This document shows positions 35,607 through 44,019 of a DNA stretch of 64,000 bases, one piece after another. The translations under genes and the position numbers were made by a program. The notes under the pieces are model-generated. The model did no database searches. It saw only the letters and a list, made by a program, of their open reading frames with translations, and was not told the DNA's origin. Each line of letters starts with the position of its first letter. Within the stretch, counting starts at the first letter, position 1. Source of the stretch: Bradyrhizobium genosp. L (GTDB lineage Bacteria > Pseudomonadota > Alphaproteobacteria > Rhizobiales > Xanthobacteraceae); contig NZ_CP061378.1 in assembly GCF_015624485.1 (NCBI RefSeq), forward strand, positions 6,783,501 to 6,847,500. The letters are read 5' to 3'.

Positions 35607-36416
35607 TCAGGCCGCCAACGTCCGGTCGTCGCGTAGCGCCGCGAGAGCGAATTCAGTGACCGCCTGCAGGGTCACCGCCGAAGCCTCGCGGTGCGGCGAG
35701 TGGCCGGCACCCGGGATCGCCACGACGTCCACCGGGCAGTAGCACTCTTCTTGCGCGATCTCGACCTGGCGCATCGTGCCGTATTGATCATCGGCGCCCT
35801 GCACGATCAGCACGGGCACGCGGATATAGGCGAGATATTCGGAGATATCCCAATCGCGGAATTTCGGATCGAGCCAGGCGCCGTTCCAGCCATGGAAGGC
35901 ATTGTCGACGTCCTTGTGCCAGCGCGCCAGCTTCTCCTTCAGATTGGTGGTCTCGTACGCCGTCTTGATCTCGGCGATCGAGGCTACCGAAATGTCCTCG
36001 ACGATGAAATGCGGCGCGAGCAGCGCGATGCCGTGCAGGCGATGATCCTGATGCGCGCCGGCATAGATCGCCGCGATCGAGGCGCCGTCGGAATGACCGA
36101 CCAGTAGGCCGCGGCGGAAGCCGATTGCATCGAGCAGTTTCGGCAACACATCGAGCGCCTCGCGATGCATGTAGTCGACCGGCCGCGGCAGCGTCACCGG
36201 CGACGATGCGCCATAGCCGGCGCGTGAATAGACGAACACGCCGGCACCGGTCGCCGCCTGCAGTTTTTCGGGGAAGTCGCCCCACAGGCCGACCGAGCCG
36301 AGGCCTTCGTGCAGCATCACGATGGTGGGGGCGGTGTCGGGTGATGGACCGAGCCTGCGGTATTCGAGCTCGGCGGCGTCGATGGAGAGGAAGCCGTTGG
36401 AGGTCAAGTTCTGCAT
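35607..36416 (-). CDS. Alpha/beta hydrolase of the box cluster
   Basis: The 269-residue alpha/beta-hydrolase has a complete catalytic triad: the nucleophile elbow GHSDGAS (Ser near residue 110), an acid in VQGADDQYG, and His in IPGAGHSPHRE. LHEGLGSVGLWGDFP forms the oxyanion region. It resembles 3-oxoadipate enol-lactonase-like hydrolases. It lies between the benzoate-CoA ligase and boxC in the same direction, so it may hydrolyse a CoA thioester or lactone in the pathway or relieve CoA trapping. The substrate is not determined. Confidence 0.85.
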   Translation of the reverse strand: MQNLTSNGFLSIDAAELEYRRLGPSPDTAPTIVMLHEGLGSVGLWGDFPEKLQAATGAGVFVYSRAGYGASSPVTLPRPVDYMHREALDVLPKLLDAIGFRRGLLVGHSDGASIAAIYAGAHQDHRLHGIALLAPHFIVEDISVASIAEIKTAYETTNLKEKLARWHKDVDNAFHGWNGAWLDPKFRDWDISEYLAYIRVPVLIVQGADDQYGTMRQVEIAQEECYCPVDVVAIPGAGHSPHREASAVTLQAVTEFALAALRDDRTLAA

Positions 36417-36435
36417 TGGCGGGGCCTCCTCACTC

Positions 36436-36556
36436 GTCGTCCCGGCGAAGGCCGGGACCCATACGCCGCGGCCGTTGTTTTGAGAGATGCTGTTCGACGG
36501 CTTTCGCGCAGCAACTGAGACCTGTGGTTATGGGTCCCGGCCTTCGCCGGGACGAC
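36436..36556. repeat. Paired REP-like element, family B (copy 5)
   Basis: Hairpins GTCCCGGC-GAAG-GCCGGGAC and inverse, between the benzoate-CoA ligase and the hydrolase genes, which read in the same direction. Confidence 0.9.
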
Positions 36557-36567
36557 CCGTGGAGACA

Positions 36568-38100
36568 TTATTGCGCGCCATCGCGCAGTTTGAATCGCTG
36601 GATCTTTCCCGTCGCCGTCTTCGGCAAGGACTCCACCACATCGATCCAGCGCGGATACTTCCATGGGCCGATCTTCTGCTTGACGTGCTCCTTCAGCGCC
36701 TCATGCAGACCGTCGGCCGTGCTCTCCGGCCGCAGCACCACGAACGCTTTCGGCTTCAGCAGCCCTTCCGGATCGGCCTCCGGCACCACGGCGGCTTCCA
36801 GCACCGCGGGATGGGTGATCAGCGCGCTCTCGACCTCGAACGGCGAGACCCAGATGCCGGAGACCTTGAACATGTCGTCGGCGCGGCCGCAGAAGGTGTA
36901 GCGGCCCTCGGCATCGCGGATGTATTTGTCGCCGGTGCGGGTCCACGGCCCTTCGAAGGTGGCGCGGCTCTTGGCGCGCTGGTTCCAGTAGCTCTCGCCG
37001 GCGGATGGCGCATCGACCAGCAGCTCGCCGACTTCGCCATCGGCGACCTCGGCACCCAATTCGTTGACCAGCCGCACCTTGTAGCCGGGCACCGGGCGGC
37101 CGGAGCAGCCGTACTTGATGTCGCCAGGCGCATTCGACAGGAAGATGTGCAGCAGTTCGGTCGAGCCGACGCCGTCGAGGATGTCGACGCCGAACCGCGC
37201 GCGCCAGGCGTTACCGACCGATTCCGGCAGCGCCTCGCCGGCCGAGGTGCAGACCCGCAGCCGATCGCCGCCGCTTTGCGCCTTCATCGCCTCGTCGTTC
37301 AGCATCGCCGCGAACAGGGTCGGCACGCCGAAGAAGATGCTGGGATGATACTTGTTCAGCAGCGCGAACATCACCGCCGGCGTCGGACGCTCGGAATTGA
37401 GCACCGTGGTGGCGCCGACCGACATCGGGAAGGTCAGCGCGTTGCCGAGGCCGTAAGCGAAGAACAGCTTTGCCGCCGACAGCCCGACATCGTCCTCGCG
37501 GATCCCAAGCACCTGCCTGGCATAAGTCTCCGCCGTCGCGGCGAGATTGGAATGCAGATGGCGCACGCCCTTCGGCATGCCGGTCGAGCCCGACGAATAG
37601 AGCCAGAATGCCGGCTCGTCGGCATGGGTCGGCGCGGTCGCGAACACGTCACCTTCGCGCGCGATCTCGTCGGAAAGCCTCTTGTGGCCGTGCGCCTCCT
37701 TGCCGGAGACGATCACATGCTCGAGGTCGGGCATGCGCGTGACGACGTCCTTCACCACCGGCAGCAGCGCCTCGGAGATGAACAGCACGCGCGCCCGGCA
37801 ATCGCCGAGGATGTAGGCGTATTGCTCCGCGGTCAGCAGCGTGTTGAGCGGCACCGGCACCACGCCGGCGCGGATCGCCCCCAGGAACACGGTCGGGAAA
37901 TCGACCGTATCCAGCATGATCATGGCGACGCGCTCTTCGCGGCGGACGCCGAGCCGGCGCAGCATGTTGCCGACCCGCCGGGTCTGCCGCTGCAACCCGC
38001 CATAGGTGAGTTGGGACACCGTGTCGTCGAACACGATCTTGTCGCCGCGGCCTTCATCGACATTGCGGTCGAGCAGCCAGGAGACTGCGTTATAAGTCAT
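36568..38100 (-). CDS. Benzoate-CoA ligase family protein
   Basis: The 510-residue adenylate-forming enzyme activates benzoate (or a close analogue) to the CoA thioester with ATP. Motifs are the P-loop YSSGSTGMPKGVRH, the A5 core DGVGSTELLHIF, TGDKYIRDAEGRYTFCGR, and the catalytic lysine Lys499 in KTATGKIQR. Length and motifs fit the BadA/BclA group. It starts 143 nt from boxR in the opposite direction, so the two share a regulatory region. It is the first gene of the box cluster, giving benzoyl-CoA for BoxB and also the inducer for BoxR. Confidence 0.93.
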   Translation of the reverse strand: MTYNAVSWLLDRNVDEGRGDKIVFDDTVSQLTYGGLQRQTRRVGNMLRRLGVRREERVAMIMLDTVDFPTVFLGAIRAGVVPVPLNTLLTAEQYAYILGDCRARVLFISEALLPVVKDVVTRMPDLEHVIVSGKEAHGHKRLSDEIAREGDVFATAPTHADEPAFWLYSSGSTGMPKGVRHLHSNLAATAETYARQVLGIREDDVGLSAAKLFFAYGLGNALTFPMSVGATTVLNSERPTPAVMFALLNKYHPSIFFGVPTLFAAMLNDEAMKAQSGGDRLRVCTSAGEALPESVGNAWRARFGVDILDGVGSTELLHIFLSNAPGDIKYGCSGRPVPGYKVRLVNELGAEVADGEVGELLVDAPSAGESYWNQRAKSRATFEGPWTRTGDKYIRDAEGRYTFCGRADDMFKVSGIWVSPFEVESALITHPAVLEAAVVPEADPEGLLKPKAFVVLRPESTADGLHEALKEHVKQKIGPWKYPRWIDVVESLPKTATGKIQRFKLRDGAQ

Positions 38101-38143
38101 GCTCCGCTCCTCGGACCCAGACGCGCCACGCTTCCCTCTCCTG

Positions 38144-38165
38144 TGAATTTAAGAATTATAATTCA
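38144..38165. promoter_or_regulatory. Inverted repeat in the ligase / boxR divergent promoter
   Basis: TGAATT-N10-AATTCA within an AT-rich run, between the two divergent starts. No TGCA-N6-TGCA motif is visible in this gap, so this palindrome may be the local control site or simply promoter DNA. Confidence 0.4.
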
Positions 38166-38243
38166 TACAAAGCCACTACGTTGGCTTGCTGTCAATGCTC
38201 TTCGGCATTATGTTTCCGAAAACTGCCGCCTCGCACAGGGATC

Positions 38244-39152
38244 ATGACCGCAGACCCCGATCCGGAAACTGCCTTCCTCGAACAGCTTGGCCAGCGTGTG
38301 CGCACGACGCGCGCGCTCCGCGGCATGTCGCGCAAGGTGCTGGCAAAAGTCTCCGGCATCTCCGAACGCTACATCGCCCAGCTCGAAAGCGGCAAAGGGA
38401 ATGTCTCGATCGTGCTGCTGCGCCGTGTCGCAGGCGCGATGGCCGCGCATCTCGAAGATCTCATTCCGTCCGCCGAGCCTGCGCCCGACTGGGCCGTCAT
38501 CCGCGACCTGCTGCGCAAGGCCTCGCCGAGCCAGATCGCGCAGGCCAAGGACATCCTCGCCGGCAGCAGCCCGTTGGCGCCGCGCCGCGCCTCGTTCTCC
38601 GGCATCGCGCTGATAGGCTTGCGCGGCGCCGGCAAGACCACGCTCGGCCGCATGCTGGCAAAGAAGATCGGCTGGAGTTTTGTCGAGCTCAACAAGGAGA
38701 TCGAGGCGCAGAACGGGCTCTCCGTCGCCGAGATCATCGCGCTCTACGGCCAGGAAGGCTTTCGCCGCATGGAGCAGGCCGCGTTGACGCAATTGCTGGC
38801 GCGGAAGGAATTGATGGTGCTGGCGACCGGCGGCGGCATCGTCTCGGAGCCGCTGACCTTCGATCTGATCCTGTCGTCGTTCTATACGATCTGGCTGAAG
38901 GCCGAGCCCGAAGAGCACATGGCCCGCGTGCGTCGTCAAGGTGATCTGCGCCCGATGGCCGACGACCGCTCGGCGATGGCGGAACTGCGCAACATCCTGG
39001 TCAGCCGCGAGCCACTGTACGCGCGGGCGTCGGCGGTGGTCGACACCGCGGGGCTGTCGGTCGATGCGGCGGCGGCGCGGCTGATCGATTCGGTGCGGCC
39101 GGTGCTACAGAACGAGGCGCGCAGCTTCGGCCTGCGCAGCGTGGCGCTTTAA
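38244..39152 (+). CDS. boxR: BoxR-type regulator: XRE helix-turn-helix fused to shikimate-kinase-like domain
   Basis: BoxR-type proteins repress box genes until benzoyl-CoA binds. The 302-residue protein has an XRE HTH at about 13-68 (SRKVLAKVSGISERYIAQLESGKGN), a linker, and a shikimate-kinase fold with Walker A GLRGAGKTT (125-133) and LATGGGIV. The acidic DxD-like shikimate/Mg site reads VELNKEI, so an Asp is replaced by Asn, consistent with ligand sensing instead of kinase activity. It is divergent from the benzoate-CoA ligase. The start at 38244 has AGGG upstream. Confidence 0.92.
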   Translation: MTADPDPETAFLEQLGQRVRTTRALRGMSRKVLAKVSGISERYIAQLESGKGNVSIVLLRRVAGAMAAHLEDLIPSAEPAPDWAVIRDLLRKASPSQIAQAKDILAGSSPLAPRRASFSGIALIGLRGAGKTTLGRMLAKKIGWSFVELNKEIEAQNGLSVAEIIALYGQEGFRRMEQAALTQLLARKELMVLATGGGIVSEPLTFDLILSSFYTIWLKAEPEEHMARVRRQGDLRPMADDRSAMAELRNILVSREPLYARASAVVDTAGLSVDAAAARLIDSVRPVLQNEARSFGLRSVAL

Positions 39153-39309
39153 TACCGCCGCCTCACCAATCCCGATCTTTAAAGTCGGATCAAATGCGGG
39201 CATTTACGGCCCTATGTGCCGCTTTCGGCTAAACTTTGCGGATGTTTGCGCGATACCTCGCGCGACTGCCCCGATAAAGTACCAGCTCCGACTTAACCCG
39301 GTGCGTGTG

Positions 39310-39933
39310 ATGAAGATCAGCCCGTTCATTTCTTATGCGCAGAGTCTCGCGTGGATTTCTTGCTTCGTCGCACTGCTAGTGGTCATCTTCATGATTTCGA
39401 GCCTGTTGTTCTTCGATCTCGCCCACGGCAACCCCTACCGGCCGTCAAGAGACCTGGGCACTACGGTCGTAATCGTGCCGCTGCTTATGGCACTCATTGC
39501 CGCCCTAGGTACGCTGCTCGTGTTGACCGTGCCGCAGTTTTTCCAGGCTTTCACGATCGAGGCGCTCGGTCGAATCTTCGGTGATCGAGCACGATTCGCC
39601 GTGCTGCCAGTTTTGCCGCTGACGGCAATTCTCTCCTGGTATTGCCGCGACTACCTGACGCCTTCCTACGAGCTCGGCATCAATGCCGGGCCCGATTGGA
39701 CACCTTATCAGCACGGCATCACTCTTCATCGCTACTTCACGACCCTGATGTTTCAGGCCGCGCCCACGCTATTTAGTTTGCTGCACATGGATCTTGGAAC
39801 TCGCGGCAAATCACGTACGCGATTGCTTCTCGTCACCGCAGCGCTCGTCGCCATCGCCGGTAGCATCGGTGGCTACACTGCGGCTCAGCAGCAAATTCGG
39901 CTGCTTGAAACTTCAACGCAACCCTCACGATAA
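39310..39933 (+). CDS. Hypothetical multi-pass membrane protein
   Basis: A 207-residue protein with four hydrophobic helices (about 12-36, 53-73, 95-112, 178-195) and polar loops; no family recognised. The start at 39310 removes a non-hydrophobic upstream extension. No good ribosome site is visible. Codon use is less G/C-biased at third positions than in boxR or the IclR gene, which may mean recent acquisition. It lies between boxR and the convergent iclR gene with no evident partner. Confidence 0.65.
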   Translation: MKISPFISYAQSLAWISCFVALLVVIFMISSLLFFDLAHGNPYRPSRDLGTTVVIVPLLMALIAALGTLLVLTVPQFFQAFTIEALGRIFGDRARFAVLPVLPLTAILSWYCRDYLTPSYELGINAGPDWTPYQHGITLHRYFTTLMFQAAPTLFSLLHMDLGTRGKSRTRLLLVTAALVAIAGSIGGYTAAQQQIRLLETSTQPSR

Positions 39934-39987
39934 TTTGCATGCGTGATTGGCCGGCTCTCCGGACTTTCACGCTCAAATCACCAACCC

Positions 39988-40773
39988 TCACAACAACCTG
40001 CTCTTCACGTCCTCCGCCCCCTCACGGAGCAGCGGCAGGAAGCGGTCGATCAGCTCCTGCTTGGGCACACGATCGACATGGGCGCCCATGTTGATGGCGG
40101 CGACGATGGTGCCGTCGTAGCGGCGCACCGGGACCGAGATCGAGCGGAAGTGCGGTTCGGCTTCGCGATCGACCAGCGAGTAGCCCTGCGCGCGATCGGC
40201 GATGACGGTGGCGAGCAGCTTCTTCGGATCGGTCACGGTCTGCGGCGTCACCGCTTCGCGGCGCGTCGCCTTCAGCCGCGTCGCGAGCTCGGCATCGTCG
40301 AGACGGCCGAGCATGGCGCGACCGACGGAGGTGCAGAACGCCGGCAGGCGGTAACCGATATCGAGGCCAGCGGAGAACACCCGGGTCGGGCTGGACCGCG
40401 CCACGAACACGACATCGTCGCCGTCGAGCAGCGCGAGCGAGGCGATCTCCTGCGCCGCGGTGGCGATGCGGTCGAGCACCGGCTGCAGCACCGTCACCAC
40501 CTGGTTGGATTGCAGGAACGCGCCGGCCAATGTCAGCACGTGCGGCGTCAGCGTGAATAGCTTGCCGTCGGTGGCGACGAAGCCGCCATGCGCGAGCGTG
40601 AACAGGATGCGGCGCGCCGTGGCGCGCGGCAGGTCGGCGGCGCGCGCCAGGTCGCTCAGCGTCGCCGGTCCTGAGACGGTGCCGAACACTTGCAGCAGCC
40701 GCAGGCCGCGATCGAGGCTCTCGACGAAATCGGTGGCGCGCTCGTCCTGATCGTCGCGCTTGAGCTTTGGCAT
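39988..40773 (-). CDS. IclR-family transcriptional regulator
   Basis: The 261-residue regulator has an N-terminal winged HTH (SLDRGLRLLQVF, TLSDLARAADLPRATARRILFTLAHGGFV) and the C-terminal effector domain with LPAFCTSVGRAMLG and VPVRRYDGTIVAAINMG. It resembles the PcaR/PobR group, which sense aromatic acids. It diverges from the Rieske oxygenase gene, and a 15-bp palindrome lies 12 nt before its start. It is likely to control the Rieske and GS-like genes. Confidence 0.92.
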   Translation of the reverse strand: MPKLKRDDQDERATDFVESLDRGLRLLQVFGTVSGPATLSDLARAADLPRATARRILFTLAHGGFVATDGKLFTLTPHVLTLAGAFLQSNQVVTVLQPVLDRIATAAQEIASLALLDGDDVVFVARSSPTRVFSAGLDIGYRLPAFCTSVGRAMLGRLDDAELATRLKATRREAVTPQTVTDPKKLLATVIADRAQGYSLVDREAEPHFRSISVPVRRYDGTIVAAINMGAHVDRVPKQELIDRFLPLLREGAEDVKSRLL

Positions 40774-40784
40774 CGAGGTCCGGC

Positions 40785-40799
40785 TTTGAACGGTTCAAA
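40785..40799. promoter_or_regulatory. Perfect 15-bp palindrome, likely IclR autoregulatory operator
   Basis: TTTGAAC-G-GTTCAAA lies 12 nt before the iclR start. A second, looser inverted element (GTTC-N7-GAAC) is at 40846-40860, just upstream of the Rieske gene. Confidence 0.55.
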
Positions 40800-40807
40800 A
40801 ATTCGGC

Positions 40808-40835
40808 TTGCTGTCCGATCGAGATATGGCATAAT
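40808..40835 (+). promoter_or_regulatory. Predicted promoter of the Rieske oxygenase gene
   Basis: TTGCTG and CATAAT separated by 16 nt, about 50 nt before the start codon at 40885. The GTTC-N7-GAAC element lies just downstream, where a repressor would block. Confidence 0.5.
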
Positions 40836-40884
40836 TCGGACATTCGTTCAATAGGCGAACAAATCCAAATCAGGAGACGCCGCC

Positions 40885-42243
40885 ATGATGAGCCAGGAAG
40901 CGAACGATCTGATCACCCGTGTCGGCCGCAAGGACCCCTGCGGCAAGCTGATGCGGAAGTACTGGCAGCCGGCGGCGCTGGTGGACGAATTGCAGGGCGA
41001 GCGCCCGGTGCGCCCGGTCAAACTGCTCGGCGAGAACCTGGTGCTGTTCCGCGACAAGGACGGCTGCTACGGGCTGATCGATCGCCACTGCGCGCATCGC
41101 GGCGCCGACCTCGCCTTCGGCCGGCTGGAGCATGGCGGGCTGCGCTGCGCCTTCCACGGCTGGCTGTTCGACGCCAGCGGCCAGTGCATCGAGACGCCGG
41201 CCGAGCCGGTCGGATCGCAGCTCTGCAAGGGCATCAAGCAGCGCGCCTATCCGGTGGTCGAGAAGAGCGGCATCCTCTGGGCCTGGCTCGGCGAAGGCGA
41301 GCCGCCGTCGTTTCCCGAGCTCGATTGTTTCGTCGCGCCCGACAGCCACACCTTTGCGTTCAAGGGACATTGGGGCTGCAACTGGCTGCAGGCGCTCGAG
41401 GTCGGCATCGACCCGTCGCACGCCTCCTTCCTGCATCGCTTCTTCGAGGACGAGGATACGTCGACCGGCTACGGCAAGCAGTTCCGCGGCGCCTCCGAAG
41501 GCACCGACATGCCGATGACCAGGATCATGCGCGAGTTCGATCGGCCCATCATCAATGTCGAGCACACCGAATACGGGCTGCGCCTGATCACGCTGCGCCA
41601 GATCGACGACGAGCGCACCCATGTGCGGGTGACCAACCAGGTCTTCCCGCACGGCTTCGTGCTGCCGATGTCGACCGAGATGACGATCACGCAGTGGCAC
41701 GTGCCGGTCGATGACGAGAACTGCTACTGGTATGCGATCTTCACCAGCTTCACCGCGCCGGTCGACAAGCAGAAGATGCGCGAGCAGCGGCTCGAGCTCT
41801 ATGAGCTGCCGGACTACACCTCGCGCAAGAACCGGTCGAACGACTACGGCTTCGACCCGCACGAGCAGGCGACCGCGACCTATACCGGCATGGGCGCCGA
41901 CATCAACGTGCACGACCAGTGGGCGGTGGAATCGATGGGCGCGATCCAGGATCGCACCAACGAGCATCTCGGCCAGAGCGACAAGGCGATCGTGCAGTAT
42001 CGCCGCCTGCTGCGGCAGGAGATCGAGAAGGTCGCGGGCGGCGAAACGCCGATCCTGGTCCTCGATGCGGCCTCGGCGCGCAGCATCCAGGGCCCGGCGA
42101 CGATGGACGGCATCGGCCCGACCCAGGGCTGGGAGCTCTACTGGATGGAGGTCGACGTCAAGCGCCGCCGCGGCGCGCCCTGGGCGGCGCCCGTGCCGCG
42201 CGAGATCGCCGACAATGTGCATCGTTTGACGGCGGCTGAGTGA
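40885..42243 (+). CDS. Rieske non-heme iron aromatic-ring oxygenase, alpha subunit
   Basis: The 452-residue oxygenase has a Rieske cluster CxH-x16-CxxH (Cys69, His71, Cys88, His91) and a mononuclear iron site with His179 and His184 in IDPSHASFLHRFF. Its N-terminus (EANDLITRVGRKDPCGKLMRKYWQPAAL) is like phthalate 4,5-dioxygenase and phenoxybenzoate dioxygenase, which need only an alpha subunit and a separate reductase. No beta subunit or reductase is adjacent. AGGAG lies before the start. A GS-like ligase follows 193 nt downstream, pointing to an amino-aromatic substrate. Confidence 0.92.
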   Translation: MMSQEANDLITRVGRKDPCGKLMRKYWQPAALVDELQGERPVRPVKLLGENLVLFRDKDGCYGLIDRHCAHRGADLAFGRLEHGGLRCAFHGWLFDASGQCIETPAEPVGSQLCKGIKQRAYPVVEKSGILWAWLGEGEPPSFPELDCFVAPDSHTFAFKGHWGCNWLQALEVGIDPSHASFLHRFFEDEDTSTGYGKQFRGASEGTDMPMTRIMREFDRPIINVEHTEYGLRLITLRQIDDERTHVRVTNQVFPHGFVLPMSTEMTITQWHVPVDDENCYWYAIFTSFTAPVDKQKMREQRLELYELPDYTSRKNRSNDYGFDPHEQATATYTGMGADINVHDQWAVESMGAIQDRTNEHLGQSDKAIVQYRRLLRQEIEKVAGGETPILVLDAASARSIQGPATMDGIGPTQGWELYWMEVDVKRRRGAPWAAPVPREIADNVHRLTAAE

Positions 42244-42277
42244 TGTTGGCTTCGATGGCGCAGCACCGCACTCTTCA

Positions 42278-42418
42278 CCTCGCCCCGCCTGCGGGGAGAG
42301 GTCGGATCGCATCACCAGATGCGATCCGGGTGAGGGGGTACAGGTCTATCGATACATCTCACCCGCGGAGAAAGCCCCTCACCCCAACCCTCTCCCCGCG
42401 AAGAGCGGGGAGAGGGAG
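42278..42418. repeat. Interspersed repeat, family F (copy 1)
   Basis: The motif CTCACCCCAACCCTCTCCCC...GGGGAGAGGG with an inverted partner CCTCGCCCCGCCTGCGGGGAGAGG. Related copies at 47446-47573 and 57901-58053. It lies between the Rieske and GS-like genes; the GS-like ribosome site follows it. Confidence 0.7.
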
Positions 42419-42436
42419 AAGCAAAGGAGTGACGCC

Positions 42437-43873
42437 GTGAGTTTCGTGGAGCGCCACGGGTTATGGTCGGACGAGCAGAAGGACGCGGCACTGCGCCTCC
42501 GTCGCGTCGTCGAGGAGAAGAACCTCGAAGTTGTCAGGCTGTCCTTTCCCGACCAGCACGGCATCCTGCGCGGCAAGACATTGATCGCCTCCGAAGCGCT
42601 GCGCGCGCTGGAGAGCGGCTGCTCCATCACCACGTCGCTGCTCGCCAAGGACACCTCGCACAAGACGGTGTTCCCGGTGTTCAGCGCCGGCGGCGGCTTC
42701 GGCATGAAGGAGATGGAGGGCGCGGCCGACGTGCTGATGGTCGCCGACCCCACCACGTTCCGTGTGCTGCCCTGGGCGCAAAACACCGGCTGGCTGCTCT
42801 GCGACCTGCATTTCGGCGACGGCCGCCCGGTGCCGTTCGCGACCCGCAACCTCTATCGCAAGGTGCTCGATCAGCTGACGCGCCGCGGTTACGACTTCGT
42901 TGCAGGCCTCGAAGTCGAATTCCATCTGTTCAAGCTCGACGATGCGCACATGGCGCCTGACGATGCCGGCCAGCCCGGGCGGCCGCCCGATGTCAGCCTG
43001 CTGTGGCACGGCTACCAGTATCTGTCCGAGCAGCGCTACGACCTGATGGAGCCGGCGCTGGAGAGCATCCGCCGCGACATCATCGCGCTCGGCCTGCCGC
43101 TGCGCTCGGTCGAGCTCGAGTTCGGCCCGAGCCAGTGCGAATTCACCTTTGCGCCCACCGTGGGGCTCACGCCGGCCGACACCATGGTGCTGTTCCGCTC
43201 GGCAGTGAAGCAGATCGCGCGCCGCCACGGCCATCACGCCACCTTCATGTGCCGGCCGAAGCTGCCGAACGTGTTCGCCAGCGGATGGCACCTGCATCAA
43301 TCGCTGGTGTCACGCGCAAGCGGCGCGAATGCCTTCATGGCGAACGAGACCGGCGAGCCGCTCAGCGCATTCGGCCGCGCCTGGCTTGCCGGCCTGATCG
43401 AGCACGCGCGCGCATCGACCGTGTTCACGACGCCGACCATCAACGGCTACAAGCGCTATCGCTCCTATTCGCTGGCGCCGGATCGCGCGATCTGGGGCCG
43501 CGACAACCGCGGCGTGATGATCCGCGTGCTCGGCAGCGCAGGCGATCCGGCGACACGGCTGGAGAACCGGATCGGCGAGCCGGCCGCGAACCCCTATCTC
43601 TACATGGCCTCACAAATCCTCTCCGGCCTCGACGGCGTCGATCGCAAGCTCGATCCCGGACCGTCAGCCGACATGCCCTACGAGACCAAGGCTGCGCTGC
43701 TGCCGAAGTCGCTGCGCGAGGCGGTGTTCGCGCTCGACGACGATCCGTTCTTCCGTGAGGCGCTGGGGCCGGAGTTCGTGGACTATTATGTCCACATCAA
43801 GAACGCGGAGATCGAGCGTTTCCAGGCCGAGGTGACGGACTGGGAGCAGCGCGAATATTTCGAGATGTTTTGA
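42437..43873 (+). CDS. Glutamine-synthetase-like gamma-glutamyl ligase
   Basis: The 478-residue protein starts at GTG with AAAGGAG upstream. It has the GS catalytic core: AGLEVEFHLF (first metal Glu pair), VELEFGPSQCEF, ASGWHLHQSL (His for the metal/substrate), INGYKRYR, and ENRIGEPAANPYLYMA. Length and gene context argue against a housekeeping glutamine synthetase; it fits the family that attaches glutamate to amines (polyamine, ethanolamine or aniline ligases). It follows a Rieske oxygenase, as gamma-glutamylanilide synthases do. The substrate is inferred only. Confidence 0.85.
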   Translation: MSFVERHGLWSDEQKDAALRLRRVVEEKNLEVVRLSFPDQHGILRGKTLIASEALRALESGCSITTSLLAKDTSHKTVFPVFSAGGGFGMKEMEGAADVLMVADPTTFRVLPWAQNTGWLLCDLHFGDGRPVPFATRNLYRKVLDQLTRRGYDFVAGLEVEFHLFKLDDAHMAPDDAGQPGRPPDVSLLWHGYQYLSEQRYDLMEPALESIRRDIIALGLPLRSVELEFGPSQCEFTFAPTVGLTPADTMVLFRSAVKQIARRHGHHATFMCRPKLPNVFASGWHLHQSLVSRASGANAFMANETGEPLSAFGRAWLAGLIEHARASTVFTTPTINGYKRYRSYSLAPDRAIWGRDNRGVMIRVLGSAGDPATRLENRIGEPAANPYLYMASQILSGLDGVDRKLDPGPSADMPYETKAALLPKSLREAVFALDDDPFFREALGPEFVDYYVHIKNAEIERFQAEVTDWEQREYFEMF

Positions 43874-43881
43874 GGCCGTTC

Positions 43882-43992
43882 GTCGTCCCGGCCCCAATAC
43901 CCCGGATGTTGATTGCTGAAATGGGCTGAGGCCACAGCGCGCTCTAACAATGCGCTTCTGTGGTTATGGGTCCCGGCCTTCGCCGGGACGAC
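43882..43992. repeat. Paired REP-like element, family B (copy 6, left hairpin lost)
   Basis: The right hairpin and gtggttatgg inner arm are intact, but the left side reads gtcgtcccggccccaatacc and cannot form the usual stem. It lies between the GS-like gene and livF, which converge. Confidence 0.8.
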
Positions 43993-44019
43993 GTTGGAGT
44001 ATGGCGCGACAGCGGTGGC

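Noticed and set aside
42437..43873. Housekeeping glutamine synthetase (glnA)
   Set aside because: Position after a Rieske oxygenase, GTG start and absence of glnB nearby argue for a catabolic gamma-glutamyl ligase, although the fold is the same.
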